A stretch of 64,000 nt of DNA, taken from Paenibacillus sp. DMB5 (GTDB lineage: Bacteria > Bacillota > Bacilli > Paenibacillales > Paenibacillaceae). Position 1 is the stretch's first letter; the number at the start of each line of letters is the position of its first letter. The notes under the pieces were generated by a model, which had not been told where the DNA came from, did not search any database, and was given only the letters and a program-made list of their open reading frames with translations. The stretch is from positions 81,486-145,485 of the forward strand of contig NZ_LRAC01000017.1 in NCBI RefSeq assembly GCF_001517085.1. The letters run 5' to 3'. Of the stretch, positions 52,057 to 60,777 are shown in pieces. The translations under genes and the position numbers were made by a program.

Positions 52057-52763
52057 GGGGCATCCTTCAGCACATAACCGATGCCCCGTACCGTATGGAT
52101 AAGCTCGCTCTCGTTATCCAGGGCAATCTTTTTACGGACATAGCGGATATAGACATCCACCACATTGGTGTCCCCGTAATAATCATAGCCCCAGACGGCG
52201 GACATGATCTGCTCCCTGTTCAGTACCTGGCGTTTGTTCTTCAGCAGGTATACGAGCAGGTCGAACTCCCGCGGGGTCAGCTCAATGCTCCGGCCTGCGC
52301 GGATCACCTCACGGGTGGCCTCGTTCAGCTCCAGATCCTCTGCCCGCAGCCAGGAGTCCGGCTTCCTGTCTGATTCCGCTGTCCTGCGGCTCGCCGCCAG
52401 TCTGAATGCAGCCCGTACACGCGCCAGCACCTCCTCGATCTCGAAGGGCTTCGTAATATAATCGTTTGCGCCCAGGTCAAGCCCGGAGACCTTATCTTCG
52501 ACCGAGCTTTTGGCGGTCAGCAGCAGAACAGGAGTGTGGGCATCACTGGCGCGGATGCGCCGCAGCAGCTCAATTCCGCTGAAGCCGGGCAGCATCACAT
52601 CCAGAAGCAAGAGCCCGGGCTGCTGCTCCTGGTACATTTCAAGCCCGCCGGGGCCGCTGCCGGCGATGGATACCTGATACCCCTCGCATTCCAGCTCAAT
52701 CTGCAGCAGGCGGGCGATTTTCTCCTCATCCTCAACCACCAGAATGGATTCCGTCATGGGCAT
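52053..52763 (-). CDS. OmpR/PhoB-type response regulator
   Basis: The receiver domain has an acidic pocket (VVEDEEK) and phospho-acceptor D55 in LLLLDVMLPGFSG, with the conserved lysine in YITKPFE. A winged-helix effector domain follows (RSIELTPREFDLLVYLLKNKRQVLNREQIMSAVWG, ending VVDVYIRYVRKKI). I choose the ATG at 52763 (GGAGG at 5 nt); another ATG two codons later is possible. It is the first gene of the four-gene PepSY operon. Confidence 0.94.
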   Translation of the reverse strand: MPMTESILVVEDEEKIARLLQIELECEGYQVSIAGSGPGGLEMYQEQQPGLLLLDVMLPGFSGIELLRRIRASDAHTPVLLLTAKSSVEDKVSGLDLGANDYITKPFEIEEVLARVRAAFRLAASRRTAESDRKPDSWLRAEDLELNEATREVIRAGRSIELTPREFDLLVYLLKNKRQVLNREQIMSAVWGYDYYGDTNVVDVYIRYVRKKIALDNESELIHTVRGIGYVLKDAP

Positions 52764-52886
52764 TCCTGCCTCCTTTTCCAGCGTAAGCCGTAAGCTGTTG
52801 GTATATGTCTGCTTCATACGAATGCCTCCATTGTAGGCCATATGAGGCTGCAGTTTCAAATTCCTTTGCATCCTGTGCACATACTA

Positions 52887-52920
52887 AATGAGCGGCAGCG
52901 TATATTCGCTGCCGCTCATT
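52887..52920 (-). other. Perfect hairpin at the end of the MerR gene
   Basis: AATGAGCGGCAGCG and CGCTGCCGCTCATT form a perfect 14-bp stem around TATATT, overlapping the stop codon of the MerR-family gene at 52916. It probably ends that transcript, though the T-run is short. Confidence 0.65.
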
Positions 52921-53302
52921 GCAGAACCGATCCGATGTCTTCCTCCATCTCTTTGTAGTACTTAATTTTGCCGGCAATCTTCTCCAGATTCTCACTGAGC
53001 TTACGCATCTGCTGCTCAACCCTGAGTTGGTGGGCTTCCAGCATAAGCCTGCGCTCATGCACAGTAGAAGGTCCTTGGCTGCGCAGACTGGAATAGCGCT
53101 TCATCTCGCGGATTGGAATATCCAGCTCCCGCAGGATCACCAGAAACTTCACCCATGACACATCTGCCTCTGAGTAAAGACGGTATCCCTGTTCACTCCG
53201 CGCCACGCCCTCCAGCATTCCTTCTTTCTCGTAATAACGCAACGTATGTGCGGAGAGTCCCGTTAGGCGGGACATTTCCTGAATCGTAAGCAGCTTGTCC
53301 AT
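52916..53302 (-). CDS. MerR-family regulator (small, AdhR/YyaN type)
   Basis: The 128-residue protein has the MerR DNA-binding domain (LTIQEMSRLTGLSAHTLRYYEKEGML) and a coiled-coil tail (residues about 85-118), with no sensor cysteines. The ATG at 53302 is the one that starts the domain; no clear ribosome binding site precedes it, so it may be translated from a leaderless or short-leader transcript. It is divergent from the carboxymuconolactone decarboxylase-family gene, whose promoter holds the expected operator. Confidence 0.9.
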   Translation of the reverse strand: MDKLLTIQEMSRLTGLSAHTLRYYEKEGMLEGVARSEQGYRLYSEADVSWVKFLVILRELDIPIREMKRYSSLRSQGPSTVHERRLMLEAHQLRVEQQMRKLSENLEKIAGKIKYYKEMEEDIGSVLQ

Positions 53303-53332
53303 GGCTAATATTTTATCACAACAAATAAACAG

Positions 53333-53363
53333 TTGCATTAGAGCGCGCTCTAAACGGTACTCT
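53333..53363 (+). promoter_or_regulatory. MerR-type promoter and perfect palindromic operator
   Basis: TTGCAT and TACTCT are 19 nt apart. The perfect 16-bp palindrome TTAGAGCGCGCTCTAA (53338-53353) lies between them. It is the likely site of the divergent MerR regulator. Confidence 0.85.
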
Positions 53364-53404
53364 TGGATCAGGAACAATAATTCACTCAAGTGGAGGGTTA
53401 ACTT

Positions 53405-53815
53405 ATGACTGCAGAACGTTACGAACGCGGGTGGGAGAAGCTGATGGAGGTGGATGGCACCGGGGGAGCCAAAGTCATTGAATCGCTGAAAGATATCTCT
53501 CCCGATCTGGGGCAATTTGTTATCGAGTTTGCTTTTGGCGATATTTACACCCGCGACGCGCTGGATCTGCGGCAGCGCCAGCTTATCACTATCTCCTCAC
53601 TCACCACACTGGGCGGCTGCGAGCCACAGCTTAACGTTCACATCAATGCCGCGCTTAATGTAGGACTCACTCCAAAGCAAATCGTGGAAGCCATCCTGCA
53701 CTGTGCGCCCTATACCGGATTTCCGCGTGTGCTGAATGCAACCTTTGTGGCTAGAGACGTCTTCCATTCACGGGGAATTACGGTGCAGGATCAGCAAAAA
53801 GACAGCTCCAACTGA
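53405..53815 (+). CDS. Carboxymuconolactone decarboxylase-family protein
   Basis: The 136-residue protein has the AhpD/CMD-type helical core (RDALDLRQRQLITISSLTTLGGCEPQLNVHINAALNVGLTPKQIVEAILH). The motif GGCEPQLNVH lacks the second cysteine of the CXXC redox pair of AhpD, so it is closer to the decarboxylase or stress-linked type. TGGAGGG precedes the ATG. It is controlled by the divergent MerR regulator. Relatives in this setting often respond to electrophile stress; the substrate is unknown. Confidence 0.88.
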   Translation: MTAERYERGWEKLMEVDGTGGAKVIESLKDISPDLGQFVIEFAFGDIYTRDALDLRQRQLITISSLTTLGGCEPQLNVHINAALNVGLTPKQIVEAILHCAPYTGFPRVLNATFVARDVFHSRGITVQDQQKDSSN

Positions 53816-53825
53816 CGGAGCTGTC
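53796..53825 (-). terminator. Intrinsic terminator of aroD
   Basis: On the minus strand GACAGCTCC pairs with GGAGCTGTC, followed by five T. It overlaps the last codons of the convergent gene at 53405-53815. Confidence 0.75.
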
Positions 53826-53857
53826 TGTACTCTACTGATTTTATCAATGCCAGCGGA

Positions 53858-54624
53858 TCATAGACTGCGGTGCAGCAGCTCCAGCACACTGCGCAGCTCG
53901 GTTACCGCCACCTGGCCCGGAGCCGAGGGCTTGTGCGCTGCACCAAAGGTCAGCGCCGAGCCGAAGATTTCTCCGGCCAGACGGCTTATTACCCCTTCCC
54001 CGGCCATGGACATTGTAATAATCGGACGGTCCGCATATTGCTCCTGCATCCTATTGGTTGCCGCCAGCAGCGTCAGCACATCCCCCGGGCTGCCCGGCAT
54101 AACGGCAATCTTCGGCAGATCGCCACCCAGCTCCTGTGCCCTGCACAGCCGGGATACAATCTCCTCTTCGGACGGCGTTCCCTGAAAATCATGATTGGAC
54201 AGGATTACGAATACTCCGCTAACGTGCGCAGCTGCAATTAAATCACGAACGATATTCTCCTCGTTGAACAGTTCCACATCGATAATATCGACCAGGCCAC
54301 TCTCGGCGGCAGCCTTATTGAGCTGAATATAATAGTCCGTGGAAATCTCCTTCTCCCCGCCCTCTTTGGCGCTGCGGAATGTGAAGATCAGCGGAAGGTC
54401 CGGCAGAATGGCCTGAATCCGCTCCAGTGCTTCTATAACCGCCGCGATATCTTCCACTTCAGCAAAAAATCGCTCCGCCACTCCACTACATCCGGTGCGA
54501 GAGCCTTCAGCGCACCGGCCTCTTTTTCCAGCTCAGCCAATGTCCCGCTTACCAGCGGTACACAGATTTTAGGCATTCCCTCGCCTAGCGTTACCTTTTT
54601 AACCGTTACAGTGCCGCTCACCAT
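53858..54624 (-). pseudogene. aroD: Type I 3-dehydroquinate dehydratase, frameshifted in a T-run
   Basis: The enzyme makes 3-dehydroshikimate in aromatic amino acid synthesis. Frame 1 runs from the ATG at 54624 (AAGGAG before it) through PKICVPLVSGTLAELE to DVVEWRSDF near 54470. The rest (FAEVEDIAAVIEALERIQ onward) lies in another frame to 53858. One T is missing from what should be a seven-T run on the minus strand. The catalytic histidine is in SNHDF and the Schiff-base lysine in LPKIAVMPGSP, both intact. The complete protein would have about 255 residues, standard. Because all else is preserved, a sequencing under-call is quite likely. It follows ribokinase by 37 nt. Confidence 0.85.
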
Positions 54625-54661
54625 GCTCAGCTCCTTATATATCTGAATATGCTTATTATTT

Positions 54662-55597
54662 TTAGGGTCTAGCCGACTCCTTGAGGAACTGTTCGACCTC
54701 CGCCAGCTGCGGCAGTGATGGAATTGCCCCTTGCTTGCCTACCGTCAGAGCCCCGACCGCATTGGCGAAACGGACAGCCTCAGGAAGCGTCTTTCCGGAA
54801 GTCAGCTGACATGCCAGCGCTCCGTTAAAAGAATCACCGGCAGCTACCGTGTCGACTGCTTGCACAGGAAACCCCGGAATATGCTGGCTTCCGGCATTAT
54901 TCACAATCAGTGCCCCTTTGGAGCCGAGCGTAACGATAATATTCTGTACACCTTTTTGCAGCAGAAGCCGTGCGGCCTGCTCGGCATCCGCGATGCTGTT
55001 CACGGCCATTCCTGCCAGGATGCCGGCCTCCGTTTCGTTGGGGGTCAGATAAGCCACATGCTGTAACAATTCATCGGTAAGCACGCGGGCCGGAGCCGGG
55101 TTCAGAATCACCGGAATACCATGGCTATGAGCCATAGACGCAGCCTGTTCACACATGGAGAGGTCTGTTTCCAGCTGCATTACCACAATTTCCGCCTGGC
55201 GGATTACCGGTTCCAGCGCTGCGATATCCTCCCGTCCCATTTCGAGATTCGCCCCGGGCACCACGATAATCCGGTTCTCTCCTTCTCCGTCCACCACGAT
55301 GGAAGCCACACCTGTAGCCTGTGTCTCACTCTGCCCGATATATCCGGTATGGACCCCCTCCTGCCGCATCACCTCAAGCATCTCACGGCCGAATCCATCC
55401 TTGCCCACTCTGCCGATCATCGTCACTTCTGCGCCAAGACGGGCTGCGGCTGCCGCCTGATTCGCCCCTTTTCCCCCAGGAGATAAGGCAAATGCCTGTC
55501 CAAACAAGGTCTCTCCGGCCTCAGGAGCCCGGCTTGTGCGCACCACCATATCCATATTCAGGCTGCCGATTATTACGATTCCCAATTTTTTCACCAT
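54662..55597 (-). CDS. rbsK: Ribokinase
   Basis: The enzyme phosphorylates D-ribose. The 311-residue PfkB-family protein has the signature GGKGANQAAAAARLG (residues about 42-56) and the catalytic DTVAAGDSFNGALACQL with the active-site aspartate near residue 255. The ATG at 55597 has only a very close AAGG; a TTG at 55585 with AAGGATGGTG before it may be the true start. It is followed by aroD. It could use ribose freed by the nucleoside hydrolase encoded near 25 kb, though the genes are far apart. Confidence 0.94.
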   Translation of the reverse strand: MVKKLGIVIIGSLNMDMVVRTSRAPEAGETLFGQAFALSPGGKGANQAAAAARLGAEVTMIGRVGKDGFGREMLEVMRQEGVHTGYIGQSETQATGVASIVVDGEGENRIIVVPGANLEMGREDIAALEPVIRQAEIVVMQLETDLSMCEQAASMAHSHGIPVILNPAPARVLTDELLQHVAYLTPNETEAGILAGMAVNSIADAEQAARLLLQKGVQNIIVTLGSKGALIVNNAGSQHIPGFPVQAVDTVAAGDSFNGALACQLTSGKTLPEAVRFANAVGALTVGKQGAIPSLPQLAEVEQFLKESARP

Positions 55598-55679
55598 CCT
55601 TAATAGTTACTTTCTATCTTACTCGGATTTCCCCGGTTTAATCAAACCAAGACTTGCTCTATTTATTCCCTATACAACA

Positions 55680-55708
55680 AAAGACACGACAGGATCTGCC
55701 GTGCCTTA
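55680..55708 (-). terminator. Probable terminator of the stalk-protein gene
   Basis: On the minus strand GGCACGGCAG pairs with CTGTCGTGTC (with G-T pairs) around ATC, followed by TTTT. Confidence 0.55.
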
Positions 55709-55760
55709 ATGAATTACAATATATATTATATTCCCGTTGGCCTGCCTCTAACGCAAAATA

Positions 55761-56687
55761 CTACTCTTCATAGATGACTACAGATTGGGATACCGGCTCC
55801 CATTTAACGGTAGCTTTCAAGGCTTCACTGACAAAGCGGGCAGGCACCACGGTAGTGCCTTTAACGATTGCAGGCGTTACCTGGAGAATGACCTCCTGGC
55901 CGTTGACATACGCAGTCTTCTTATCGATAAACAGCTTCACGGTAGTGCCTTCCCGGGTCATGCTGACAGAACGCTCCTTCGCATTCCAGATCACCTCGGC
56001 CTGCAGGGCCTCCGCAATAGCTTTGAACGGTACTAATGTATTTCCTGCTTTGAGAACCGGTGCAACTTCTGTGGCGGATTCTTCGCCGTTAACATACAGT
56101 TTGATCCCTTTTTGACCGGTTTGTGCATAGAGCTCGCCAAGCTTTTTGTACGAGTTGAGATTCTTGACATTGGCCAGAATAGCTTCCTTCTGTACATACA
56201 CAGCATCCGTTACACTTCCCTGCTGGTTCAGCATTTCCGCCAATGCCGTCAACGCAGCATCCTTATCCTGAATGGCTTCCAGCTCAGCTTTCTTTTGCGG
56301 TGTCAGCTCCGTATTATATTTAGTTAACAGGAGTCCCGCAATAACAGCCCCTGCCGGCTTGTCCTTCACGTTTTCGATCGCATTTAGAAGCCCCTTATAT
56401 CCATTGTGCCCCTTGTTTCCATATGTATCATAAGTAACAGAAGTAACGCTTTCCTTACCCTTTTCATTGCCTTTCTCATTGCCTTTGTCATTGCCCTTCT
56501 CTTTGTCCTTGTCTTTCGCTTTGTCGGCTGCCGGGGTCGCTGCAGGTGCAACTGCTTCTTTATTGCTGTTACCGTTGCCGTTGCCGTTACCCTTTCCGTT
56601 ACCGTTTTCAGATTTTGCCAGTGCTGCTCCCGACATCATGCTTACTGCCAAAACACAGCTTGCCAGAATACTTAGGATTTTTTTCAT
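55761..56687 (-). CDS. Secreted protein with copper-amine-oxidase-like (stalk) domain
   Basis: The 308-residue protein has a signal peptide (cleavage near AALAKS) and a low-complexity region of KGNGNGN and KDKDKEKGNDKGNE repeats (residues about 27-80). A helical segment comes next. The C-terminal domain repeats the pattern LVPFKAIAEALQAEVIWNAKERSVSMTREG and VVPARFVSEALKATVKWE, diagnostic of the copper amine oxidase N-terminal-like stalk domain common in Paenibacillus cell-surface proteins. No metal-oxidase active site is present. AGGGGGAA precedes the ATG. A cell-wall or surface role is likely. Confidence 0.87.
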   Translation of the reverse strand: MKKILSILASCVLAVSMMSGAALAKSENGNGKGNGNGNGNSNKEAVAPAATPAADKAKDKDKEKGNDKGNEKGNEKGKESVTSVTYDTYGNKGHNGYKGLLNAIENVKDKPAGAVIAGLLLTKYNTELTPQKKAELEAIQDKDAALTALAEMLNQQGSVTDAVYVQKEAILANVKNLNSYKKLGELYAQTGQKGIKLYVNGEESATEVAPVLKAGNTLVPFKAIAEALQAEVIWNAKERSVSMTREGTTVKLFIDKKTAYVNGQEVILQVTPAIVKGTTVVPARFVSEALKATVKWEPVSQSVVIYEE

Positions 56688-57045
56688 GTGCTCAGTTCCC
56701 CCTATGTTGTGATATGCTTCCTCCTTTATTTCGGTCGCCGTCCTCCGCCTGATAAGCAAAAATGAATATTTGGGAAGTTCTGCTCAGTCCTGAAACCGCC
56801 ATACTCCTTGGGCACTAGCCAAAGATACCTACTCCGTGCAGATTTTAAGCTTGCTTCATTTGTGTACTTTTCCAGGCAGAATTGTTTTTCAAACTTCGCT
56901 ATGCTTTTTTTCAGCAAATGTGCTAGAATAAGTGTGCAATCGCTTCCAGGTAAGTTTTTGCCGTTTTGAGCAAACGTTTGCACCTTAGATGTAGCCTGCA
57001 GCAGCACCTGATTTTAATCCAATTCGTATTTAGGAGGCTTATCAA

Positions 57046-58662
57046 GTGAACCAGAACAAATTACCGTCTGTCGCTTATTTCAGCATGGAGTATGGCCTGC
57101 ATTCCGACTTCAAAATGTACGCCGGCGGCCTGGGCATACTTGCTGGAGATTACATCAAGGGTGCAAAGGACATCGGTGCCCCTATCATCCCGATCGGGCT
57201 GAAATGGAAGCAGGGCTATACCGACCAGAAGATTGATGCGAACGGCAATCCCTATGACTCCTACCACAATTATGTTTATGATTTTCTTGAAGATACAGGC
57301 GTTAAGGTCACCGTAAAAGTTAGAAAAGTGGATGTAGTCTGCAAAGTATGGAAAACAGACAAGTTCGGCAATAACCCTCTCTATCTGCTTGATACGGACA
57401 TTCCGGAGAACGGTGACGCCTGGATTACCGGCCAGCTGTACGGCTGGTTCGGCGAGGAACGGATAGCCCAGGAGATCGTACTCGGGATCGGCGGCGTAAA
57501 GGCGATGCGTGCACTGGAAATTCCAATCGACGTCTATCATTTTAATGAAGGCCATGCGGCCCTGGCTGCCGTTGAGCTGATCCGCGAGAAAATGTCCGGA
57601 GGCAGCACCTTTGAGGAAGCCTGGAAGGCTACGCGCGAAGAAGTGGTCTTTACTACCCATACTCCGATAAAAGAGGGCAACGAAACGCATCCGCTGGACC
57701 GTCTCGAGTACATGGGCGCTTTTAACGGCCTGACCCGTGCGCAGATGGAGCGGATCGGCGGCGAGCCATTTAACATGACGGTGGCCGGCCTGCGCCTGTC
57801 CCGGATTTCGAACGGTGTGGCTCAGCTGCATGCGGATACAGCGGGCAAAATGTGGAAGGAAGTGGCCGGCAGATCAGAAATCATCGGCATCACCAATGCA
57901 ATCCATACCCCTACCTGGGTGGACGAACGGATCACACGCACTTACGAGGAAGGCGGCGACCTGTGGGCAACCCATAAGGAGATCAAGAACGAGCTGATCG
58001 GCTTCATTGAAGAGCGTTCCGGCATTGCCCTGAATCCTGATAACCTGCTGATTGGCTTCTCCCGCCGTGCTGCTCCATACAAGCGCAGTGACCTGATCTT
58101 TTCCCAGCCCGATATCATTGAGCCTTACCTGAAGGACGGCAAAATCCAGATCGTCTTCTCCGGCAAAGCCCATCCGCTGGATGACAACGGCAAAAAAATC
58201 GTCAGCAACCTAGTCGCCATGATGAAAAAGTATCCGAAGAGCGTAGTTTTCCTGGAAAACTACGATATGACCATCGGCGCACAGTTGACCCGCGGCTCCG
58301 ACATCTGGCTCAACAACCCGCGCCGTCCGCTGGAAGCCAGCGGCACCTCCGGTATGAAGGCTGCGATGAACGGCGTGCTCAACTGCTCCATCCTCGACGG
58401 CTGGTGGCCGGAAGCCTGCATCGACGGTGAGAACGGCTGGCAGATTGGTGAAGGCTTCGAGACCACGGACTTTGCCGTGCTCGACAAGCATGACAGTGAC
58501 GCGCTGTACGATACCCTGCTGAACCGTGTACTGCCAACCTTCTACGAAAACCGTGATAAATGGGTGGAAATGATGCGCAAGAGTATCGAAACCACCCGCA
58601 CCAAGTTCGCAACCAAACGGATGCTGGATGAATATTACAGCAGAATGTACATCAAGGAGTAG
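57046..58662 (+). CDS. Alpha-glucan family phosphorylase (GT35)
   Basis: The enzyme releases glucose 1-phosphate from alpha-1,4-glucans. The 538-residue protein is the short type, shorter than the roughly 800-residue glycogen phosphorylases. PLP would bind K438 in EASGTSGMKAAMNG. YFSMEYGLHSDFKMYAGGLG at the N-terminus and HFNEGHAALA are conserved. The start is GTG with TAGGAGG before it. It is not linked to other glycogen genes, so regulation is separate. It has a clear terminator. Confidence 0.93.
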   Translation: MNQNKLPSVAYFSMEYGLHSDFKMYAGGLGILAGDYIKGAKDIGAPIIPIGLKWKQGYTDQKIDANGNPYDSYHNYVYDFLEDTGVKVTVKVRKVDVVCKVWKTDKFGNNPLYLLDTDIPENGDAWITGQLYGWFGEERIAQEIVLGIGGVKAMRALEIPIDVYHFNEGHAALAAVELIREKMSGGSTFEEAWKATREEVVFTTHTPIKEGNETHPLDRLEYMGAFNGLTRAQMERIGGEPFNMTVAGLRLSRISNGVAQLHADTAGKMWKEVAGRSEIIGITNAIHTPTWVDERITRTYEEGGDLWATHKEIKNELIGFIEERSGIALNPDNLLIGFSRRAAPYKRSDLIFSQPDIIEPYLKDGKIQIVFSGKAHPLDDNGKKIVSNLVAMMKKYPKSVVFLENYDMTIGAQLTRGSDIWLNNPRRPLEASGTSGMKAAMNGVLNCSILDGWWPEACIDGENGWQIGEGFETTDFAVLDKHDSDALYDTLLNRVLPTFYENRDKWVEMMRKSIETTRTKFATKRMLDEYYSRMYIKE

Positions 58663-58707
58663 CCTGTCCGGCTTCTTCTACACTCCACGGTATTGGAACA
58701 ACATTAG

Positions 58708-58739
58708 GCCTCTGTCTGCTTCTGCAGATAGAGGCTTTT
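58708..58739 (+). terminator. Intrinsic terminator of the phosphorylase gene
   Basis: GCCTCTGTCTGC pairs with GCAGATAGAGGC (one mismatch) around TTCT, followed by TTTT. Confidence 0.85.
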
Positions 58740-58844
58740 GCATTTTCATTTGCTGCATGCACTACTCCCTCCACCAGTAAATTGGCTCTACTTAGCTTGT
58801 AAATCTCCCCTTGGCGCTACCCACCAACAGCAGCTAGTCGGCCT

Positions 58845-59035
58845 AACTGTATTTTGTACAAATAAAACCAGCCAAAAATAGTATTTGCACGATATAAGTG
58901 TACTTCGTGCAGCTATAATGAGCGTATTTACGTAAACTTGCCTTTTCCCGCCTTTTTAATTGCACGAAATACAGCTATTCGGCTTTTTCAAAGAAAAACA
59001 GGCATTTTAGATGTACAAAGTGCAGTTAAAGTAAA
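58845..59035. repeat. Inverted degenerate repeats, TGCACGAAATACAG type
   Basis: Two diverged arms of about 75 bp (near 58845-58920 and 58958-59033) are inverted relative to one another. They contain five variants of an 18-bp motif near TTGCACGAAATACAGCTA. TGCACGA and TCGTGCA inside the first arm also pair. The 565-bp gap between the phosphorylase and catalase genes holds no gene. Confidence 0.6.
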
Positions 59036-59126
59036 ATCCTCCCTCTCTCATGGCCACTTTTTGATCCAATACAATAACTATCAGCCGTAACAACTTATAA
59101 CCGTTCTATTTTCCGCATATTGTTAA

Positions 59127-59141
59127 TTATAATAATTATAA
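59127..59141. promoter_or_regulatory. PerR box 1 of the catalase gene
   Basis: TTATAATAATTATAA matches the PerR consensus TTATAATNATTATAA at every fixed position. It lies just before the -35 region. Confidence 0.88.
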
Positions 59142-59148
59142 AAAAGGA

Positions 59149-59177
59149 TTGATTTCTTTAAATTTTTTGTTAATATA
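59149..59177 (+). promoter_or_regulatory. Promoter of the catalase gene
   Basis: TTGATT and AATATA are 17 nt apart, flanked by the two PerR boxes, so repression by PerR under low peroxide is expected. Confidence 0.65.
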
Positions 59178-59181
59178 GAAC

Positions 59182-59196
59182 TTATACTAATTCTAA
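59182..59196. promoter_or_regulatory. PerR box 2 of the catalase gene
   Basis: TTATACTAATTCTAA matches the PerR consensus with two mismatches. It lies just after the -10 element. Confidence 0.65.
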
Positions 59197-59227
59197 ATTC
59201 AAATCCTATACCGAGGTGATTGTATTC

Positions 59228-60697
59228 ATGAGTCAGAGCAACAATAAACTAACCACAAGCTGGGGGGCCCCCGTCGGAGACAACCAGAATTCAATGACAG
59301 CAGGCTCACGAGGACCTACTTTGCTGCAGGACGTTCATCTGCTGGAGAAGCTGGCCCATTTTAACAGAGAGCGTGTTCCTGAACGGGTCGTTCATGCCAA
59401 GGGTGCAGGTGCTCATGGATATTTTGAGGTTACACAGGATTTGTCCCAATATACCAAGGCGGCCTTTTTGTCTGAAGTAGGCAAGCGTACGCCTATGTTC
59501 ATCCGCTTCTCGACTGTAGCCGGTGAGCTCGGCTCTGCTGATACGGTCCGTGATCCGCGCGGTTTTGCCGTTAAATTTTATACAGAGGAAGGCAATTATG
59601 ATCTTGTCGGCAACAATACGCCGGTCTTCTTCATCCGCGATGCCATTAAGTTCCCGGACTTCATTCATACTCAGAAGCGCCATCCGCAGACTCACCTGAA
59701 AAATCCGAATGCGGTGTGGGATTTCTGGTCTCTATCGCCTGAATCACTGCATCAGGTTACTATCCTGATGTCCGACCGCGGCATACCGGCGACGCTCCGT
59801 CATATGCACGGGTTCGGAAGCCATACGTTTAAGTGGGTTAATGCTGAGGGTAAGGCTGTGTGGGTGAAATATCATTTTAAAACAGAGCAGGGCGTCAAAA
59901 ATCTGGATGTCAAACTGGCGGCACAGCTCGCGGGTGAGAATCCGGATTACCATACTGAGGACCTGTTCAATGCGATTGACAAAGGGGATTTCCCGGCATG
60001 GAGACTGTGTGTGCAGATTATGCCGGAGGAGGATGCCGATACGTACCGGTTCGATCCTTTTGACGTAACCAAGGTCTGGTCACAGAAGGATTATCCGCTG
60101 ATTGAGGTTGGCCGGATGGTGCTGGACCGTAACCCGGAGAACTATTTTGCGGAGGTTGAGCAGGCTACCTTCTCCCCGGGTTCGTTCGTGCCCGGCATTG
60201 AAGCCTCCCCTGACAAAATGCTGCAGGGCCGCCTGTTCGCTTACGCCGATGCCCACCGCTACCGGGTAGGGGCCAACCATAATCAGCTGCCGATTAACCG
60301 TCCTGTGGCTGAGGTGAACAATAACCAACGCGATGGTGCAATGAACTCAACCCGCAACGGCGGCGGTTCCGTCTACTATGAGCCTAACAGCTTTGGCGGA
60401 GCCAAGGAATCTCCACAGGATAAGCCGGCGCCGTTCCAGGTTTCCGGCCAGGCTGACAGTGTCGCTTACGATCATAATGACCACTACACCCAAGCCGGTG
60501 ATCTCTACCGTCTGCTGAGTGAGGAGGAGCGTGCCCGCCTTGTGGAGAACATTGTTGGCGCCATGACACCGGTAGAATTCGACGAGATCAAAATCCGTCA
60601 GATCGGACACTTCTACAAGGCTGATCCAGAATTCGGGCAGCGTGTTGCTGCCGGACTCGGATTGCCTTCTCCGACCGATGCCGCCCAGGCTGAGTAA
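59228..60697 (+). CDS. katA: Catalase (monofunctional heme enzyme)
   Basis: The enzyme breaks hydrogen peroxide into water and oxygen. The 489-residue protein has the heme-pocket histidine H56 in [13 protein letters not shown]129 in VGNNTPVFF and the heme-ligand tyrosine Y339 in [12 protein letters not shown], with the spacings of clade 3 catalases. The ATG at 59228 is chosen because GAGGTG lies 9 nt before it; the GTG at 59216 lies inside that site. Two PerR boxes control it. Confidence 0.96.
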   Translation: MSQSNNKLTTSWGAPVGDNQNSMTAGSRGPTLLQDVHLLEKLAHFNRERVPERVVHAKGAGAHGYFEVTQDLSQYTKAAFLSEVGKRTPMFIRFSTVAGELGSADTVRDPRGFAVKFYTEEGNYDLVGNNTPVFFIRDAIKFPDFIHTQKRHPQTHLKNPNAVWDFWSLSPESLHQVTILMSDRGIPATLRHMHGFGSHTFKWVNAEGKAVWVKYHFKTEQGVKNLDVKLAAQLAGENPDYHTEDLFNAIDKGDFPAWRLCVQIMPEEDADTYRFDPFDVTKVWSQKDYPLIEVGRMVLDRNPENYFAEVEQATFSPGSFVPGIEASPDKMLQGRLFAYADAHRYRVGANHNQLPINRPVAEVNNNQRDGAMNSTRNGGGSVYYEPNSFGGAKESPQDKPAPFQVSGQADSVAYDHNDHYTQAGDLYRLLSEEERARLVENIVGAMTPVEFDEIKIRQIGHFYKADPEFGQRVAAGLGLPSPTDAAQAE

Positions 60698-60730
60698 TCC
60701 TTTTTTCATAAAATAATACGTTATGCTGTG

Positions 60731-60777
60731 GCACAACTCCCGTACTCTATTTGATTCGGGCGGTTGTGCTTTTTTTT
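60731..60777 (+). terminator. Intrinsic terminator of the catalase gene
   Basis: GCACAAC-CCCG pairs with CGGG-GTTGTGC and is followed by eight T. Confidence 0.9.
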
